Assembly (NCBI RefSeq): GCF_021728535.1
Contig: NZ_JAKKDU010000016.1
Coordinates: forward strand, 1 to 64,000
DNA length: 64,000 nt
Direction: 5' to 3'
Source: Wocania arenilitoris
GTDB taxonomy: Bacteria; Bacteroidota; Bacteroidia; Flavobacteriales; Flavobacteriaceae
A program made the position numbers and the translations under genes. Under the pieces are notes generated by a model, which was given only the letters and a program-made list of their open reading frames with translations, did not search any database and was not told the DNA's origin. This document shows positions 8,656-16,590 of the stretch, in pieces. How positions within the stretch are numbered: position 1 is the first letter of the stretch; each line of letters starts with the position of its first letter.

Positions 8656-9644
8656 TTGCTTAACTCAATTAAAGTATCTAAACTTTGCTTTGCTTTACCA
8701 GAAAATAACGATTCTTGTGCCAATTGAAAGCCTTCTTGATGTGAAATTTGCTTGCTAGTTGCAATAGCTAATCCTGCATTGGCGCAAACCACGTTGTTTT
8801 GTGCTTCTGTACCTTCTCCACTTATAATATCTACAAATATTTTTGCGGCATCTTCAACTGTGTTTCCTCCAAAAATAGCTTCTTGAGTTATCGTTTTTAG
8901 CCCCAAATCTTCTGGTGAGAATATTTTTTCAAAATGATTAGAAACAATTTTAGCTTTTCCAGTTAATGAAATTTCATCATAGCCATCTAAGGCATAAACA
9001 ATATTGTAGTTATGCCCAGAGTTTTGATGTAAAAAACTATAAAGTCTTAAAACTTCTAAATTAAAAACACCAAGTACATGATTTTTTGGAAATGAAGGAT
9101 TAACCAAGGGCCCCAACATGTTAAAAAAAGTCTTCACACCTAATTCTCTTCTTATTGGAGCAACATTTTTCATGGCGGGATGAAATAATGGTGCATGTAA
9201 AATACATATGCCAGCTTTATCCAAACAGCGTTTTAAAAAATCTTTATCGTTAGAAAATTTTACGCCTAAATTTTCCATAACATTTGATGAACCCGAAGTT
9301 GATGAGACACCGTAGTTACCATGTTTAGAAACATGAACACCAGCTCCAGCAGTTATAAAAGATGATAATGTGGAAATGTTGAAAGTATTTTTTCCATCGC
9401 CTCCGGTACCCACTATATCTATGGTGTTAAAATCACTAAAATCTATCGATACACAAAGTTCTAAAAGGGCATTTCTAAATCCTGTTAGTTCTTCAATAGT
9501 GATACTACGCATCATATAAACAGATAGAAAACAGGCAATTTGGCTTGGGTTGTACATATCATTTGATACGTTAACAATAATCTGTTTTGCCTCCTCTGTT
9601 GATATGGTTTCGTGGTTTATTAATCTGTTAAGAATTTCTTTCAT
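8652..9644 (-). CDS. trpD: Anthranilate phosphoribosyltransferase
   Basis: A 330-residue enzyme that transfers phosphoribose from PRPP to anthranilate. The PRPP-binding glycine-rich motif DIVGTGGDGKNTFNIST is at about 78-94, followed by KHGNYGVSSTSGSSN and the metal and anthranilate-site segments FHPAMKNVAPIRRELGVKTF and NMLGPLVNP. Length is normal for the family. It overlaps trpC by four bases and follows trpG after a 12-base gap. Confidence 0.96.
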   Translation of the reverse strand: MKEILNRLINHETISTEEAKQIIVNVSNDMYNPSQIACFLSVYMMRSITIEELTGFRNALLELCVSIDFSDFNTIDIVGTGGDGKNTFNISTLSSFITAGAGVHVSKHGNYGVSSTSGSSNVMENLGVKFSNDKDFLKRCLDKAGICILHAPLFHPAMKNVAPIRRELGVKTFFNMLGPLVNPSFPKNHVLGVFNLEVLRLYSFLHQNSGHNYNIVYALDGYDEISLTGKAKIVSNHFEKIFSPEDLGLKTITQEAIFGGNTVEDAAKIFVDIISGEGTEAQNNVVCANAGLAIATSKQISHQEGFQLAQESLFSGKAKQSLDTLIELSK

Positions 9645-9656
9645 TTTTTTCTTTAC

Positions 9657-10223
9657 CTAGTTGTTAACCCAATTTTCTAATATCTTTTTTCCGTCAGGTG
9701 TTAAAACAGATTCTGGATGGTATTGCACGCCTTTAACATCATACTCTTTATGTCTAAGAGACATGACTTGTCCGTTTGAATCAAAGGAAGTGGCTTCTAA
9801 GCTATCTGGTAAATTTGGATTTACAACCCAAGAATGGTAACGCCCAACTTCAATGTTTTTTTCTAAGTCATTAAAAATATATTCATCATCTACACTTATA
9901 GATACATTAGTTGCAACGCCATGATAAACATCATCCAAATTAACTAATGAACCTCCAAAAACTTCGCCTATAGCCTGCTGTCCTAAACAAACCCCTAATA
10001 TGCTTTTGGTTGGTGCGTATCTTTCAATAATAGCTTTTAATAAACCTGCTTCATCAGGAATTCCAGGACCTGGTGATAACACAATTTTATCAAAAGGTTC
10101 TGCATCTTCTAAAACTAATTTATCGTTTCTTAAAACGGTAACATCACAGTTTAAATCTTCTAAATAATGAACAAGATTATATGTAAAACTGTCATAATTG
10201 TCTATAACTAATACTTTTTTCAT
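9657..10223 (-). CDS. trpG: Anthranilate synthase glutaminase subunit
   Basis: A 188-residue class I glutamine amidotransferase that supplies ammonia to TrpE. The nucleophile is Cys79 in GVCLGQQAIGE, the oxyanion loop is LSPGPGIPDEAG, and the His-Glu part of the triad is in GVQYHPESVLT near the C-terminus. It starts one base after the trpE stop region. In some bacteria the same protein also serves folate synthesis with PabB; its place inside the trp operon makes anthranilate synthase the main role. Confidence 0.95.
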   Translation of the reverse strand: MKKVLVIDNYDSFTYNLVHYLEDLNCDVTVLRNDKLVLEDAEPFDKIVLSPGPGIPDEAGLLKAIIERYAPTKSILGVCLGQQAIGEVFGGSLVNLDDVYHGVATNVSISVDDEYIFNDLEKNIEVGRYHSWVVNPNLPDSLEATSFDSNGQVMSLRHKEYDVKGVQYHPESVLTPDGKKILENWVNN

Positions 10224-10224
10224 T

Positions 10225-11631
10225 TTAAATGTCTTCTGCTAATTTAATAGCTTTAGTTAATGCGCCTAATTTATTATATACTTCTTGTAACTCATCTTCT
10301 TTATTGGACTTAGAGACTAATCCTGCTCCTGCTTGCCAATTTAGTTTGTAATCTTTACTTAAAAACGTACGAATCATTATGGCGTGATTAAAGTTGCCAT
10401 CAAAATCCATAAAACCTATTGCGCCACCGTAAAATCCACGACTTGTTTTTTCGTAATCCTCAATAAGTTGCATGGCTCTGTGTTTTGGAGCACCGCTTAA
10501 AGTTCCCGCAGGAAATGTATCCGCTACCACTTGCATGGTTGAAGTTGTATCGTGTTTTATTCCTGTAACTTTACTCACTAGATGAATCACGTGCGAAAAG
10601 AATTGTACTTCTCTATAAGTTTCAACTTTTACTTGACTTCCGTGGCGGCTTAAATCATTTCTAGCCAAATCCACCAGCATCACATGTTCAGCATTTTCCT
10701 TATCATCGTTTTTTAATTTTTCGGCTAAAACCTCGTCTTTTTCGTAATCTCCAGTTCTTTTGTATGTTCCAGCAATTGGATGAATTTCGGCTAATCCGTC
10801 TTCTACAATCAATTGCGCTTCTGGCGAACTTCCAAAGATTTTAAAATCACCATAGTCAAAATAAAATAAGTAGGGTGATGGATTTATACTTCGTAAGGCA
10901 CGATAAATATTGAAATCATCGCCTGTGAATTCTTGGGAAAATCGTCTTGATAGTACCAGTTGAAATACATCACCGCGTTGACAATGTTTTTTAGCTAATT
11001 CTACATGTTCTTTAAATTCCTCATCAGTCAAATTAGACATGATGCCCCCTTTAGAATTAAACTTATAAGAAGCAAAATTCTGTACATTAATTAGTTTGTC
11101 AATTTCATCGATGTTATTTTTAGCTCCTTCATAGCAATGCGCAAAAATATAAGCTTCATTTTTAAAATGATTGATGGCTATTATGTTTTGATAAACGGCA
11201 TAGTACATGTCTGGAATAATAACTGAATTTTCTTTTTTCCCAATTTCTACATCTTCAAAATAGCGCACTGCATCATAAGCTGTATAACCAAATATACCAT
11301 TGTTGATAAATTTGAAATTATCTTCAGATTTAGTATTAAACTTCTTAGTGAAATTATAAATTTCATCTACTACATTAACACCATCTTTTATTTCTATGGA
11401 TGTTGAACTTCCATCGGGAAACGTTTCAGAAATCACTTCATTCTCTACCTTAATAGACGCAATTGGATTGAAACAGATGTACGAAAAGTTTTTATGATTT
11501 CTGTGATAGTCACCACTTTCTAATAAGATACTATTTGGGTATTTATCTCGAATTTTATAATACACTGTAACGGGTGTAATCGTATCTGTTAAGATTCGTT
11601 TGTGATGTGTATATAGACTAAATTTTTCCAT
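10225..11631 (-). CDS. trpE: Anthranilate synthase component I
   Basis: A 468-residue chorismate-using enzyme that makes anthranilate with ammonia from TrpG. The N-terminal half has SILLESGD, the region that binds feedback-inhibiting tryptophan, and the C-terminal half carries the chorismate-binding signature: FQLVLSRRF, GSSPEAQL, HPIAGTYKRTGD, ENAEHVMLVDLARND, TFPAGTLSGAPKHRAMQLI and FYGGAIGFMDFDG. It is the first structural gene of the operon. The ATG lies about 10 bases after a terminator hairpin, with a Trp-rich leader peptide upstream, so its expression is likely controlled by attenuation. Confidence 0.96.
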   Translation of the reverse strand: MEKFSLYTHHKRILTDTITPVTVYYKIRDKYPNSILLESGDYHRNHKNFSYICFNPIASIKVENEVISETFPDGSSTSIEIKDGVNVVDEIYNFTKKFNTKSEDNFKFINNGIFGYTAYDAVRYFEDVEIGKKENSVIIPDMYYAVYQNIIAINHFKNEAYIFAHCYEGAKNNIDEIDKLINVQNFASYKFNSKGGIMSNLTDEEFKEHVELAKKHCQRGDVFQLVLSRRFSQEFTGDDFNIYRALRSINPSPYLFYFDYGDFKIFGSSPEAQLIVEDGLAEIHPIAGTYKRTGDYEKDEVLAEKLKNDDKENAEHVMLVDLARNDLSRHGSQVKVETYREVQFFSHVIHLVSKVTGIKHDTTSTMQVVADTFPAGTLSGAPKHRAMQLIEDYEKTSRGFYGGAIGFMDFDGNFNHAIMIRTFLSKDYKLNWQAGAGLVSKSNKEDELQEVYNKLGALTKAIKLAEDI

Positions 11632-11641
11632 ATGTTTTATG

Positions 11642-11673
11642 AAAAAAGGCTTGTCGTGAATGACAAGCCTTTT
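11642..11673 (-). terminator. trp operon attenuator
   Basis: On the minus strand AAAAGGCTTGTC-ATTCAC-GACAAGCCTTTT forms a 12-base perfect stem with a six-base loop followed by Ts, just before trpE. The loop and 3' arm contain TTCACGA, which can pair with TCGTGAA at 11708-11714 immediately after the leader peptide stop. That alternative pairing would break the terminator, the expected antiterminator. Confidence 0.85.
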
Positions 11674-11717
11674 CGATATTTTAAGTTTAAATATACTAGG
11701 ATTTTACTTCACGAATG

Positions 11718-11765
11718 TTAGTTTCGAAAGTGCCACCACCAAGTATTATTTAAAATTGTATTCAT
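11718..11765 (-). CDS. trpL: trp leader peptide with three consecutive Trp codons
   Basis: A 15-residue reading frame (MNTILNNTWWWHFRN, stop TAA at 11720-11718) between the trp promoter and the attenuator. Three tandem TGG codons sit at positions 9-11. Stalling of ribosomes at these codons when charged tRNA-Trp is scarce would free the leader segment TCGTGAA to pair with the terminator and let transcription enter trpE. This is classical leader-peptide attenuation; the reading frame, Trp run and alternative hairpins are seen directly, the mechanism is inferred. Confidence 0.88.
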   Translation of the reverse strand: MNTILNNTWWWHFRN

Positions 11766-11784
11766 TTTTATTTTTTACTTAGGC

Positions 11785-11816
11785 CAAATATAGAAATGAA
11801 AATAGTATTACACAAA
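11785..11816 (-). promoter_or_regulatory. trp operon promoter
   Basis: Minus strand: TTTG (11816-11813), 20 bases, then TATATTTG (11792-11785). This matches the Bacteroidota housekeeping consensus TTTG-N19-21-TAnnTTTG exactly. Transcription would start near 11778, just ahead of the leader peptide ATG at 11765. Confidence 0.8.
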
Positions 11817-11981
11817 ACTTTAGTTAAATTTTTACATAAAAGTTTGTTAAACTATAATATTTGCAACAAACTATTAATTAATTTTAACCTTATGAAACTT
11901 CCATAACGAGATTTTGATGCCCAAAGAAATGATTATATGGAAGCTACATATGACCGATAAAAGCAAAATAATTGTAGACAC

Positions 11982-12530
11982 ATGAAATTAAAGATGCTAA
12001 TTATTGCCGTACTATTAATTTGTAGTTGTGCAGATAAGAATAAGGAGACAGAAGCAGCTACTCAAAACACTAAAAAGGAAGTGGTTATAACTAATAATGA
12101 GTCAAAAAAAATTGATTTAGAAGTCTATAATTTTGCAGGGTTTGAAAAGTTTTTGAGTAAAAAGGACGATAAAATTTATGTTATTAATTTTTGGGCAACT
12201 TGGTGTGCGCCATGCATAAAGGAATTACCTTATTTTGAAAAATTAAATGAAACTTATAAGAATAAAAATGTTGAAGTTATTCTGGTAAGTCTTGATTTTT
12301 CGCATTTATATGAAAAAAAATTAAAGCCATTTATTAAGAAAAAACAGCTCCAATCTAAAGTAATAGCCTTAGATGATGCAGATATGAATTCTTGGATTCC
12401 TAAAGTAAATGAAAAATGGTCAGGTTCAATACCAGCAACTGTAATTTATAAAAATGATGAACGTAAATTTTTCGAGAAATCATTTAATTACGAAGAGCTT
12501 AAAAAAGAAGTTGAAGATTTTTTTAATTAA
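11982..12530 (+). CDS. TlpA-type thioredoxin-like lipoprotein
   Basis: A 182-residue periplasmic thiol-disulfide protein. The signal peptide ends in a lipobox (ICSC, Cys16), then a charged spacer to about residue 45, then a TlpA/AhpC-type thioredoxin fold with VINFWATWCAPC (Cys75 and Cys78), a cis-proline region near IPATVIYK and a short C-terminal helix. The role is reduction of periplasmic disulfides, in cytochrome maturation or redox repair. It is followed after 11 bases by a second thioredoxin-fold protein and then by two rhodaneses, forming a thiol/sulfur-handling group. Confidence 0.85.
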   Translation: MKLKMLIIAVLLICSCADKNKETEAATQNTKKEVVITNNESKKIDLEVYNFAGFEKFLSKKDDKIYVINFWATWCAPCIKELPYFEKLNETYKNKNVEVILVSLDFSHLYEKKLKPFIKKKQLQSKVIALDDADMNSWIPKVNEKWSGSIPATVIYKNDERKFFEKSFNYEELKKEVEDFFN

Positions 12531-12541
12531 ATACTATAATT

Positions 12542-13165
12542 ATGAAAAGGATAATAAAATTAACATCTGTAATGGTTACTTTTTTCTGTTTAAGTGCTTT
12601 TACAATAATTAATTCAAACCTTGAAGAAGAAGGTTATAAAATTGGAGACCTAGCTGAAGACTTTTTACTTAAAAATATTGATGGTAATATGGTCTCGCTA
12701 TCCAATTACAAAGATGCTAAAGGATTTATCATTACGTTTACTTGTAATACATGTCCTTTTGCTGTTATGTACGAGGATAGAATTATAGCTTTAAATAACA
12801 AATATGCTAGTAAGGGTTACCCTGTAATTGCCATTATGCCAAATAATACAAATATTAAACCAGGAGATAATTTTAATGCTATGAAGCAAAGAGCTCAAGA
12901 AAAAGGCTTTACTTTCCCATATTTAATTGACGAGCAACAACATGTTTACCCTAAATTTGGCGCTACAAAAACACCGCAGATTTTTATTTTACATAAAACC
13001 CAAAAAGGTAATGTTGTTAAATATATTGGGACTATTGATGATAATTATAAGAATGCATCAGCAGTTAATACAAAATATGTTGAAGATGCTGTTGACGCTT
13101 TATTAAAAGGAAAAGAAGTTCAAGTCACAGAAACTAGAGCAATTGGCTGCTCTATTAAAATCTAA
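12542..13165 (+). CDS. Exported redoxin/thioredoxin-like protein
   Basis: A 207-residue protein with an N-terminal signal segment (about 1-24) and an AhpC/TSA-type thioredoxin fold. The redox motif is CNTC (Cys68, Cys71) in FTCNTCPFA, and KTPQIFIL carries the cis-proline. The C-terminus has a further conserved-looking cysteine in AIGCSIK. I recognise this type as the stand-alone thioredoxin-family proteins of Bacteroidota. It probably forms an operon with the TlpA-like gene before it; the substrate is unknown. Confidence 0.8.
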   Translation: MKRIIKLTSVMVTFFCLSAFTIINSNLEEEGYKIGDLAEDFLLKNIDGNMVSLSNYKDAKGFIITFTCNTCPFAVMYEDRIIALNNKYASKGYPVIAIMPNNTNIKPGDNFNAMKQRAQEKGFTFPYLIDEQQHVYPKFGATKTPQIFILHKTQKGNVVKYIGTIDDNYKNASAVNTKYVEDAVDALLKGKEVQVTETRAIGCSIKI

Positions 13166-13458
13166 AAATTAAACGTTTATTTTCGCTTTCGCAGAAAACT
13201 AAATATTTTAAAGCCAGAGTTATGTACTTTGGTTTTTTTAATTCAACTTATCTTAACTTTTTGTGTTTAACCGAAAATGAATTAAAATTTATCCATAAGA
13301 GGCGCTTTTTGAAATGCATAGCAGCGATACGAATAAGAAAAGTAACAAAATATGGATGCATTTTGGCCATTTTTCAGGAAATAGAAAAAGTCAAGATGAG
13401 TTCATTCATTATTTATTCAGATGTGTTAAATTTGTAAAAATAAATTTCAAATAAAAAA

Positions 13459-13776
13459 ATGGAACATTTAAGTCAAGAAGAATGGGTGTCTAAACTAGAG
13501 AAAGATGATAATGCCGTTATTATAGATGTAAGGACTGATGATGAGGTGTCAGAGGGTATTATTGCTAACGCTATTCATATAGATATTTATAAAGGGCAAG
13601 AATTTGTTAATGAGATTGAAGAGCTAGATAAAAATAAGAGCTACTACGTATATTGTAGATCTGGGAATAGAAGTGGACAAGCTTGTAGCATAATGAGTCA
13701 ATTAGGTTTTGAAAATGCCTATAACCTTGAAGGTGGAATTTTAGAATGGGAGGGTGACCTTGTAGATTTAGACTAA
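13459..13776 (+). CDS. Cytoplasmic rhodanese-domain protein
   Basis: A 105-residue single rhodanese domain. DVRTDDEV and the active loop CRSGNRS (Cys66) are both present, so the persulfide-carrying cysteine is intact; YNLEGGILEW closes the fold. No signal peptide, so it acts in the cytoplasm, probably passing sulfane sulfur or taking part in thiol chemistry. A second, exported rhodanese begins seven bases after its stop. The 293-base gap before it (13166-13458) has no convincing gene. Confidence 0.87.
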   Translation: MEHLSQEEWVSKLEKDDNAVIIDVRTDDEVSEGIIANAIHIDIYKGQEFVNEIEELDKNKSYYVYCRSGNRSGQACSIMSQLGFENAYNLEGGILEWEGDLVDLD

Positions 13777-13783
13777 AAAACAT

Positions 13784-14179
13784 ATGAAACAAATATTAGT
13801 TTTAATACTATTATTAATTTCGATACTTGTAATCTTTAGTTGTAGTAAGAGATTACCAAGTAAAGCTAAATTGATTTCTGCAGAAGACATGCAAAGCCTT
13901 TTGAAACAAGATAGTGTACTATTAATAGATGTTAGAACACCAAAAGAGTTTAATGCAGGCCATATTAAAAATGCTTTAAACATTAATTTTTTTGCACCTA
14001 CATTTACTGAAGATATAAAAGCAATAGATAAAGAAAAACCTGTTATTCTCTACTGTCGTTCAGGAAAAAGAAGTGCTAAAAGTGCTAAAAAATTTATTGA
14101 AGCTGGTTTTACAGATTTATACAACTTAGATGGTGGAATAATTAAATGGAAACTGGAAGGTTTTAATATAGAAAAGTAA
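13784..14179 (+). CDS. Rhodanese-domain lipoprotein
   Basis: A 131-residue lipoprotein version of the preceding gene. The hydrophobic leader ends in IFSC (lipobox, Cys20), and the rhodanese domain carries DVRTPKEFNAGHI and CRSGKRSAKSA (active Cys91), ending with NLDGGIIKW. It would work at the periplasmic face of the membrane. The tandem of a cytoplasmic and an exported rhodanese behind two thioredoxin-like genes suggests related sulfur or thiol duties in both compartments; this is inference from neighbours. Confidence 0.87.
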   Translation: MKQILVLILLLISILVIFSCSKRLPSKAKLISAEDMQSLLKQDSVLLIDVRTPKEFNAGHIKNALNINFFAPTFTEDIKAIDKEKPVILYCRSGKRSAKSAKKFIEAGFTDLYNLDGGIIKWKLEGFNIEK

Positions 14180-14351
14180 AATACTTTATATTGCATTTTA
14201 TGCATTTGAAAGGGTATTTTGTACTTAATAATTATTTCAACTTCTTTTTTTGGTACTTTACCTTTTTTATTTTTTAGCATAGTTCTTTTTTTTTACTTTT
14301 ATACTGATATGTTTAAATAGTACTAAAAAAAACTACCTAAGAGAAAAAGTT

Positions 14352-14663
14352 ATGGGAAACGGTGTGATAATATTGTCGATAATAGCATTATTATTTTTAA
14401 GTATTTATGGATTTACTTACGGATCGATTGCTTTAGCTAAAGTTAAGCAAAAGAAGGCTGAAAAAAAGGCTTTAATGCTTGAAGAAATTAGGCTTGAAGA
14501 AAGAAAAAGAAGACAAGCTATTAGAGATGAAAAGTTAAAAGAGCAAAATAAAAGACGCGAAGAAATTAAACGCGAACTTAAATTGCTTGAAGAAAAGAAA
14601 CTCAATAATGAGAGATTAAATGCTATGCGAGTTGAGAAAATGAAAGAGAAAAAAGTAAGTTAA
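14352..14663 (+). CDS. Small membrane protein with charged coiled coil
   Basis: A 103-residue protein of unknown function. Residues 4-28 form one membrane helix and residues 32-100 are almost entirely Lys, Glu, Arg and Leu with heptad character, predicting a long cytoplasmic coiled coil. The ATG follows a purine-rich stretch and a near -7 box (TACTTTTA at 14296-14303). No family recognised. It ends just before a perfect palindromic terminator shared with the opposing gene. Confidence 0.6.
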   Translation: MGNGVIILSIIALLFLSIYGFTYGSIALAKVKQKKAEKKALMLEEIRLEERKRRQAIRDEKLKEQNKRREEIKRELKLLEEKKLNNERLNAMRVEKMKEKKVS

Positions 14664-14680
14664 AAATATATTACAAATAT

Positions 14681-14722
14681 AAAAAAGCGCAGTACTTTAA
14701 ATTTAAAGTACTGCGCTTTTTT
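14681..14722. terminator. Bidirectional terminator, perfect 42-base palindrome
   Basis: AAAAAAGCGCAGTACTTTAAA followed at once by its exact reverse complement: 21-base arms without a spacer. The A and T runs at the ends make it work in both directions, between the converging genes at 14352-14663 (plus) and 14740-15579 (minus). Confidence 0.9.
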
Positions 14723-14739
14723 ATTGGTTATAAAGGGTC

Positions 14740-15579
14740 TTAGTTATTTTCTCTTTTTTGAATTTTTGAGGTGTTTTCAAATTTGTTAATAGTTATTTTA
14801 GGGTTACCGTATAAATAAAGCCCACTAGAACCAGATAAAGAAACCGTAATATTGTCTGTAATTTCTAGCGTCGCATCGCTTGAAGTTTCCGAAAAAAGAT
14901 TACAGTTTTTTACAGTAAAATTTTTGCCGTTAAATTGTGAGTTATTATCTGTTCTTAAAAGTAAATCGTCACTATGTCCCTCAATTTTAGCGTTAGTACG
15001 TTGGTATAAATCGGCAACTAAAATTGGGGAATAAATTAAAGCTTCTAATTTACTGTAGCCATTTAAAACTATTTTGGTACTATCGGCAGTTAAATTAAGT
15101 TTAACTTTAGATTTATCTAGACTTTCAATATTAAAGTTGTTAGATTCTATAGTTAATGAAGCTTTAGAGTTTCCTATAGTTTTTAAACTGCCATTTTTTA
15201 ATTCCATAGTAGCTAACGATAGTATTTCACTATTTTCTCTAGTTTCAATATGAGTTAAAAAATCATCATAGCTTACTTTTATATTTAACCTTTTTTTTGA
15301 TACTATTCTTTTAGTTTTATTAAATGAAAGGACGCTATCTCTCACATTAAAAGTGATAAATTCATGAAGATTATCATCAGTTTCTATTTCGACTGAAGGT
15401 GTTTTACTGTATATAATTTCAATTTCGAAATCTTCATCAACAATAATAGTATGAAAAGCGTCTATTGGAGTTTGTGTTATGGTTACATTTCTGTTGCCTT
15501 TAACCTTTTCCATTTTTTGAGCTTGTACTAAAATACAGGCGCTAAATAAGAAAATAAAAGGAAGGGCTTTATTTTTCAT
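14740..15579 (-). CDS. GIN-domain (DUF2807) exported protein
   Basis: A 279-residue protein with a signal peptide (cleavage likely after VQA at about 20) and a right-handed beta-helix-like GIN domain: FHTIIVDEDFEIEI at the start, DDNLHEFI and LSFNKTKR, then a series of short Asn/Ser/Thr-rich strands to SGSSGLYLYGNPKI. Such proteins are annotated as putative auto-transporter adhesins, but their role is not established. It is the last gene of a minus-strand envelope group (GIN, GIN, PspC, PadR). Confidence 0.82.
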   Translation of the reverse strand: MKNKALPFIFLFSACILVQAQKMEKVKGNRNVTITQTPIDAFHTIIVDEDFEIEIIYSKTPSVEIETDDNLHEFITFNVRDSVLSFNKTKRIVSKKRLNIKVSYDDFLTHIETRENSEILSLATMELKNGSLKTIGNSKASLTIESNNFNIESLDKSKVKLNLTADSTKIVLNGYSKLEALIYSPILVADLYQRTNAKIEGHSDDLLLRTDNNSQFNGKNFTVKNCNLFSETSSDATLEITDNITVSLSGSSGLYLYGNPKITINKFENTSKIQKRENN

Positions 15580-15672
15580 TTTATTTTGGATTAATTGTTT
15601 TGATAAGCTGTATCAATTATTTAGACACATTAGAAGACCTAAAGTCACTAACAATTATTACTTATAAATTAA

Positions 15673-15710
15673 AAACCACCCCAAACTACAATTGTAGTTT
15701 AGAATGGTTT
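15673..15710 (-). terminator. Terminator of the second GIN gene
   Basis: AAACTACAATTGTAGTTT (15683-15700) is a perfect palindrome, flanked by AAACCA (15673-15678) and TGGTTT (15705-15710), which extend the stem. Minus-strand reading ends in GGTTTTTAATTT. It lies just after the gene at 15746-16483. Confidence 0.75.
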
Positions 15711-15745
15711 ATAAATTGGTTGGCTATTTTGAGCTTGGTTGTTTC

Positions 15746-16483
15746 TTACTGTTTTATAACACTACCAGACGAACTCTTATTTTTATTTACTTTTTCTGGG
15801 TTTCCATAGTACTTTATATCGCCACCACTGGATGCGCTTGCAGTAAGTTCTTTTGAAGTGTTTACAGTAATATCTGCTCCACTTGTAGCTTTTACTTGAC
15901 TTGATTCTGCAACTAGATTAGCTGCTTTAATATCGCTACCACTTGTAGCTTCAGCAATTAATCTTCCTGTTTTACCAGATAGTTTTAAATCGCTGCCACT
16001 GGTAGATTTGCACTCAAGCGTTGAAGTGCTAACCTCTAATTTCATATCGCTTCCACTGGTTGATTTTAATTTTAAATGATTTGCATTAATTGTATTTGTA
16101 GAATAAACATCGCTACCACTTGTTGAAGTTATTGCCGAAATATCTTTAAAGCTTAGCATTATTTTTTTTGAAGATGCTCTACCAATATTTTTACTTGTAT
16201 GAATTTTTAAAACACCATCAACAACTTCGGTTAAAATAAGTTCATGAAGATTTTCATCAGCTTCAACAGTTATACTTTCACTGTTAGCTTGTGTTAAGTA
16301 TACATCTAAACCTTCAGTAGCTTTAATAGCTGAAAATGATTCGGTGATATTTCGTTCTTCAATTTGCACATTACCATTACCACGAACTCCAGAGTTCATG
16401 TTAATATCAAAATTGCAGGAAAATAAAGTTAGGCTTAATATTGCAAGTAATGTGGCTACTATAATTTTTGTTAGTGTTGTCAT
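15746..16483 (-). CDS. GIN-domain lipoprotein with STSGSD repeats
   Basis: A 245-residue lipoprotein (lipobox LFSC near residue 23) of the DUF2807 type: FSAIKATEGLDVYL and DENLHELI at the start of the domain, then a beta-helix in which the turn motif STSGSD (or ATSGSD, ATSGAD, ASSGGD) returns about every 18-20 residues six times, ending in YYGNPEKV. The regular repeat is what one expects of stacked rungs. It shares the domain but little detail with the gene after it. Function unknown; probably an outer-membrane or periplasmic structural or adhesion protein, possibly under control of the PadR regulator upstream. Confidence 0.85.
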   Translation of the reverse strand: MTTLTKIIVATLLAILSLTLFSCNFDINMNSGVRGNGNVQIEERNITESFSAIKATEGLDVYLTQANSESITVEADENLHELILTEVVDGVLKIHTSKNIGRASSKKIMLSFKDISAITSTSGSDVYSTNTINANHLKLKSTSGSDMKLEVSTSTLECKSTSGSDLKLSGKTGRLIAEATSGSDIKAANLVAESSQVKATSGADITVNTSKELTASASSGGDIKYYGNPEKVNKNKSSSGSVIKQ

Positions 16484-16590
16484 AATTGTTTGTTTAGATT
16501 GATTTTATTTTTTATAATTCAAATATCTACAATGTTTAAATCAATATTTAACTTAAATATCCGAATTGTCGATTTTTAATGATGAGTTGT

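Noticed and set aside
13222-13437. A 71-codon open frame between the redoxin and rhodanese genes
   Set aside because: Composition is irregular, no family recognised, no promoter or spacing typical of a gene, and AT-rich spacer DNA easily gives frames of this length.
14296-14303. TACTTTTA upstream of the small coiled-coil gene as a third copy of the palindrome-type promoter
   Set aside because: No ATGAC-N4-GTCAT site lies 22 bases upstream, so it does not fit the two-part pattern.
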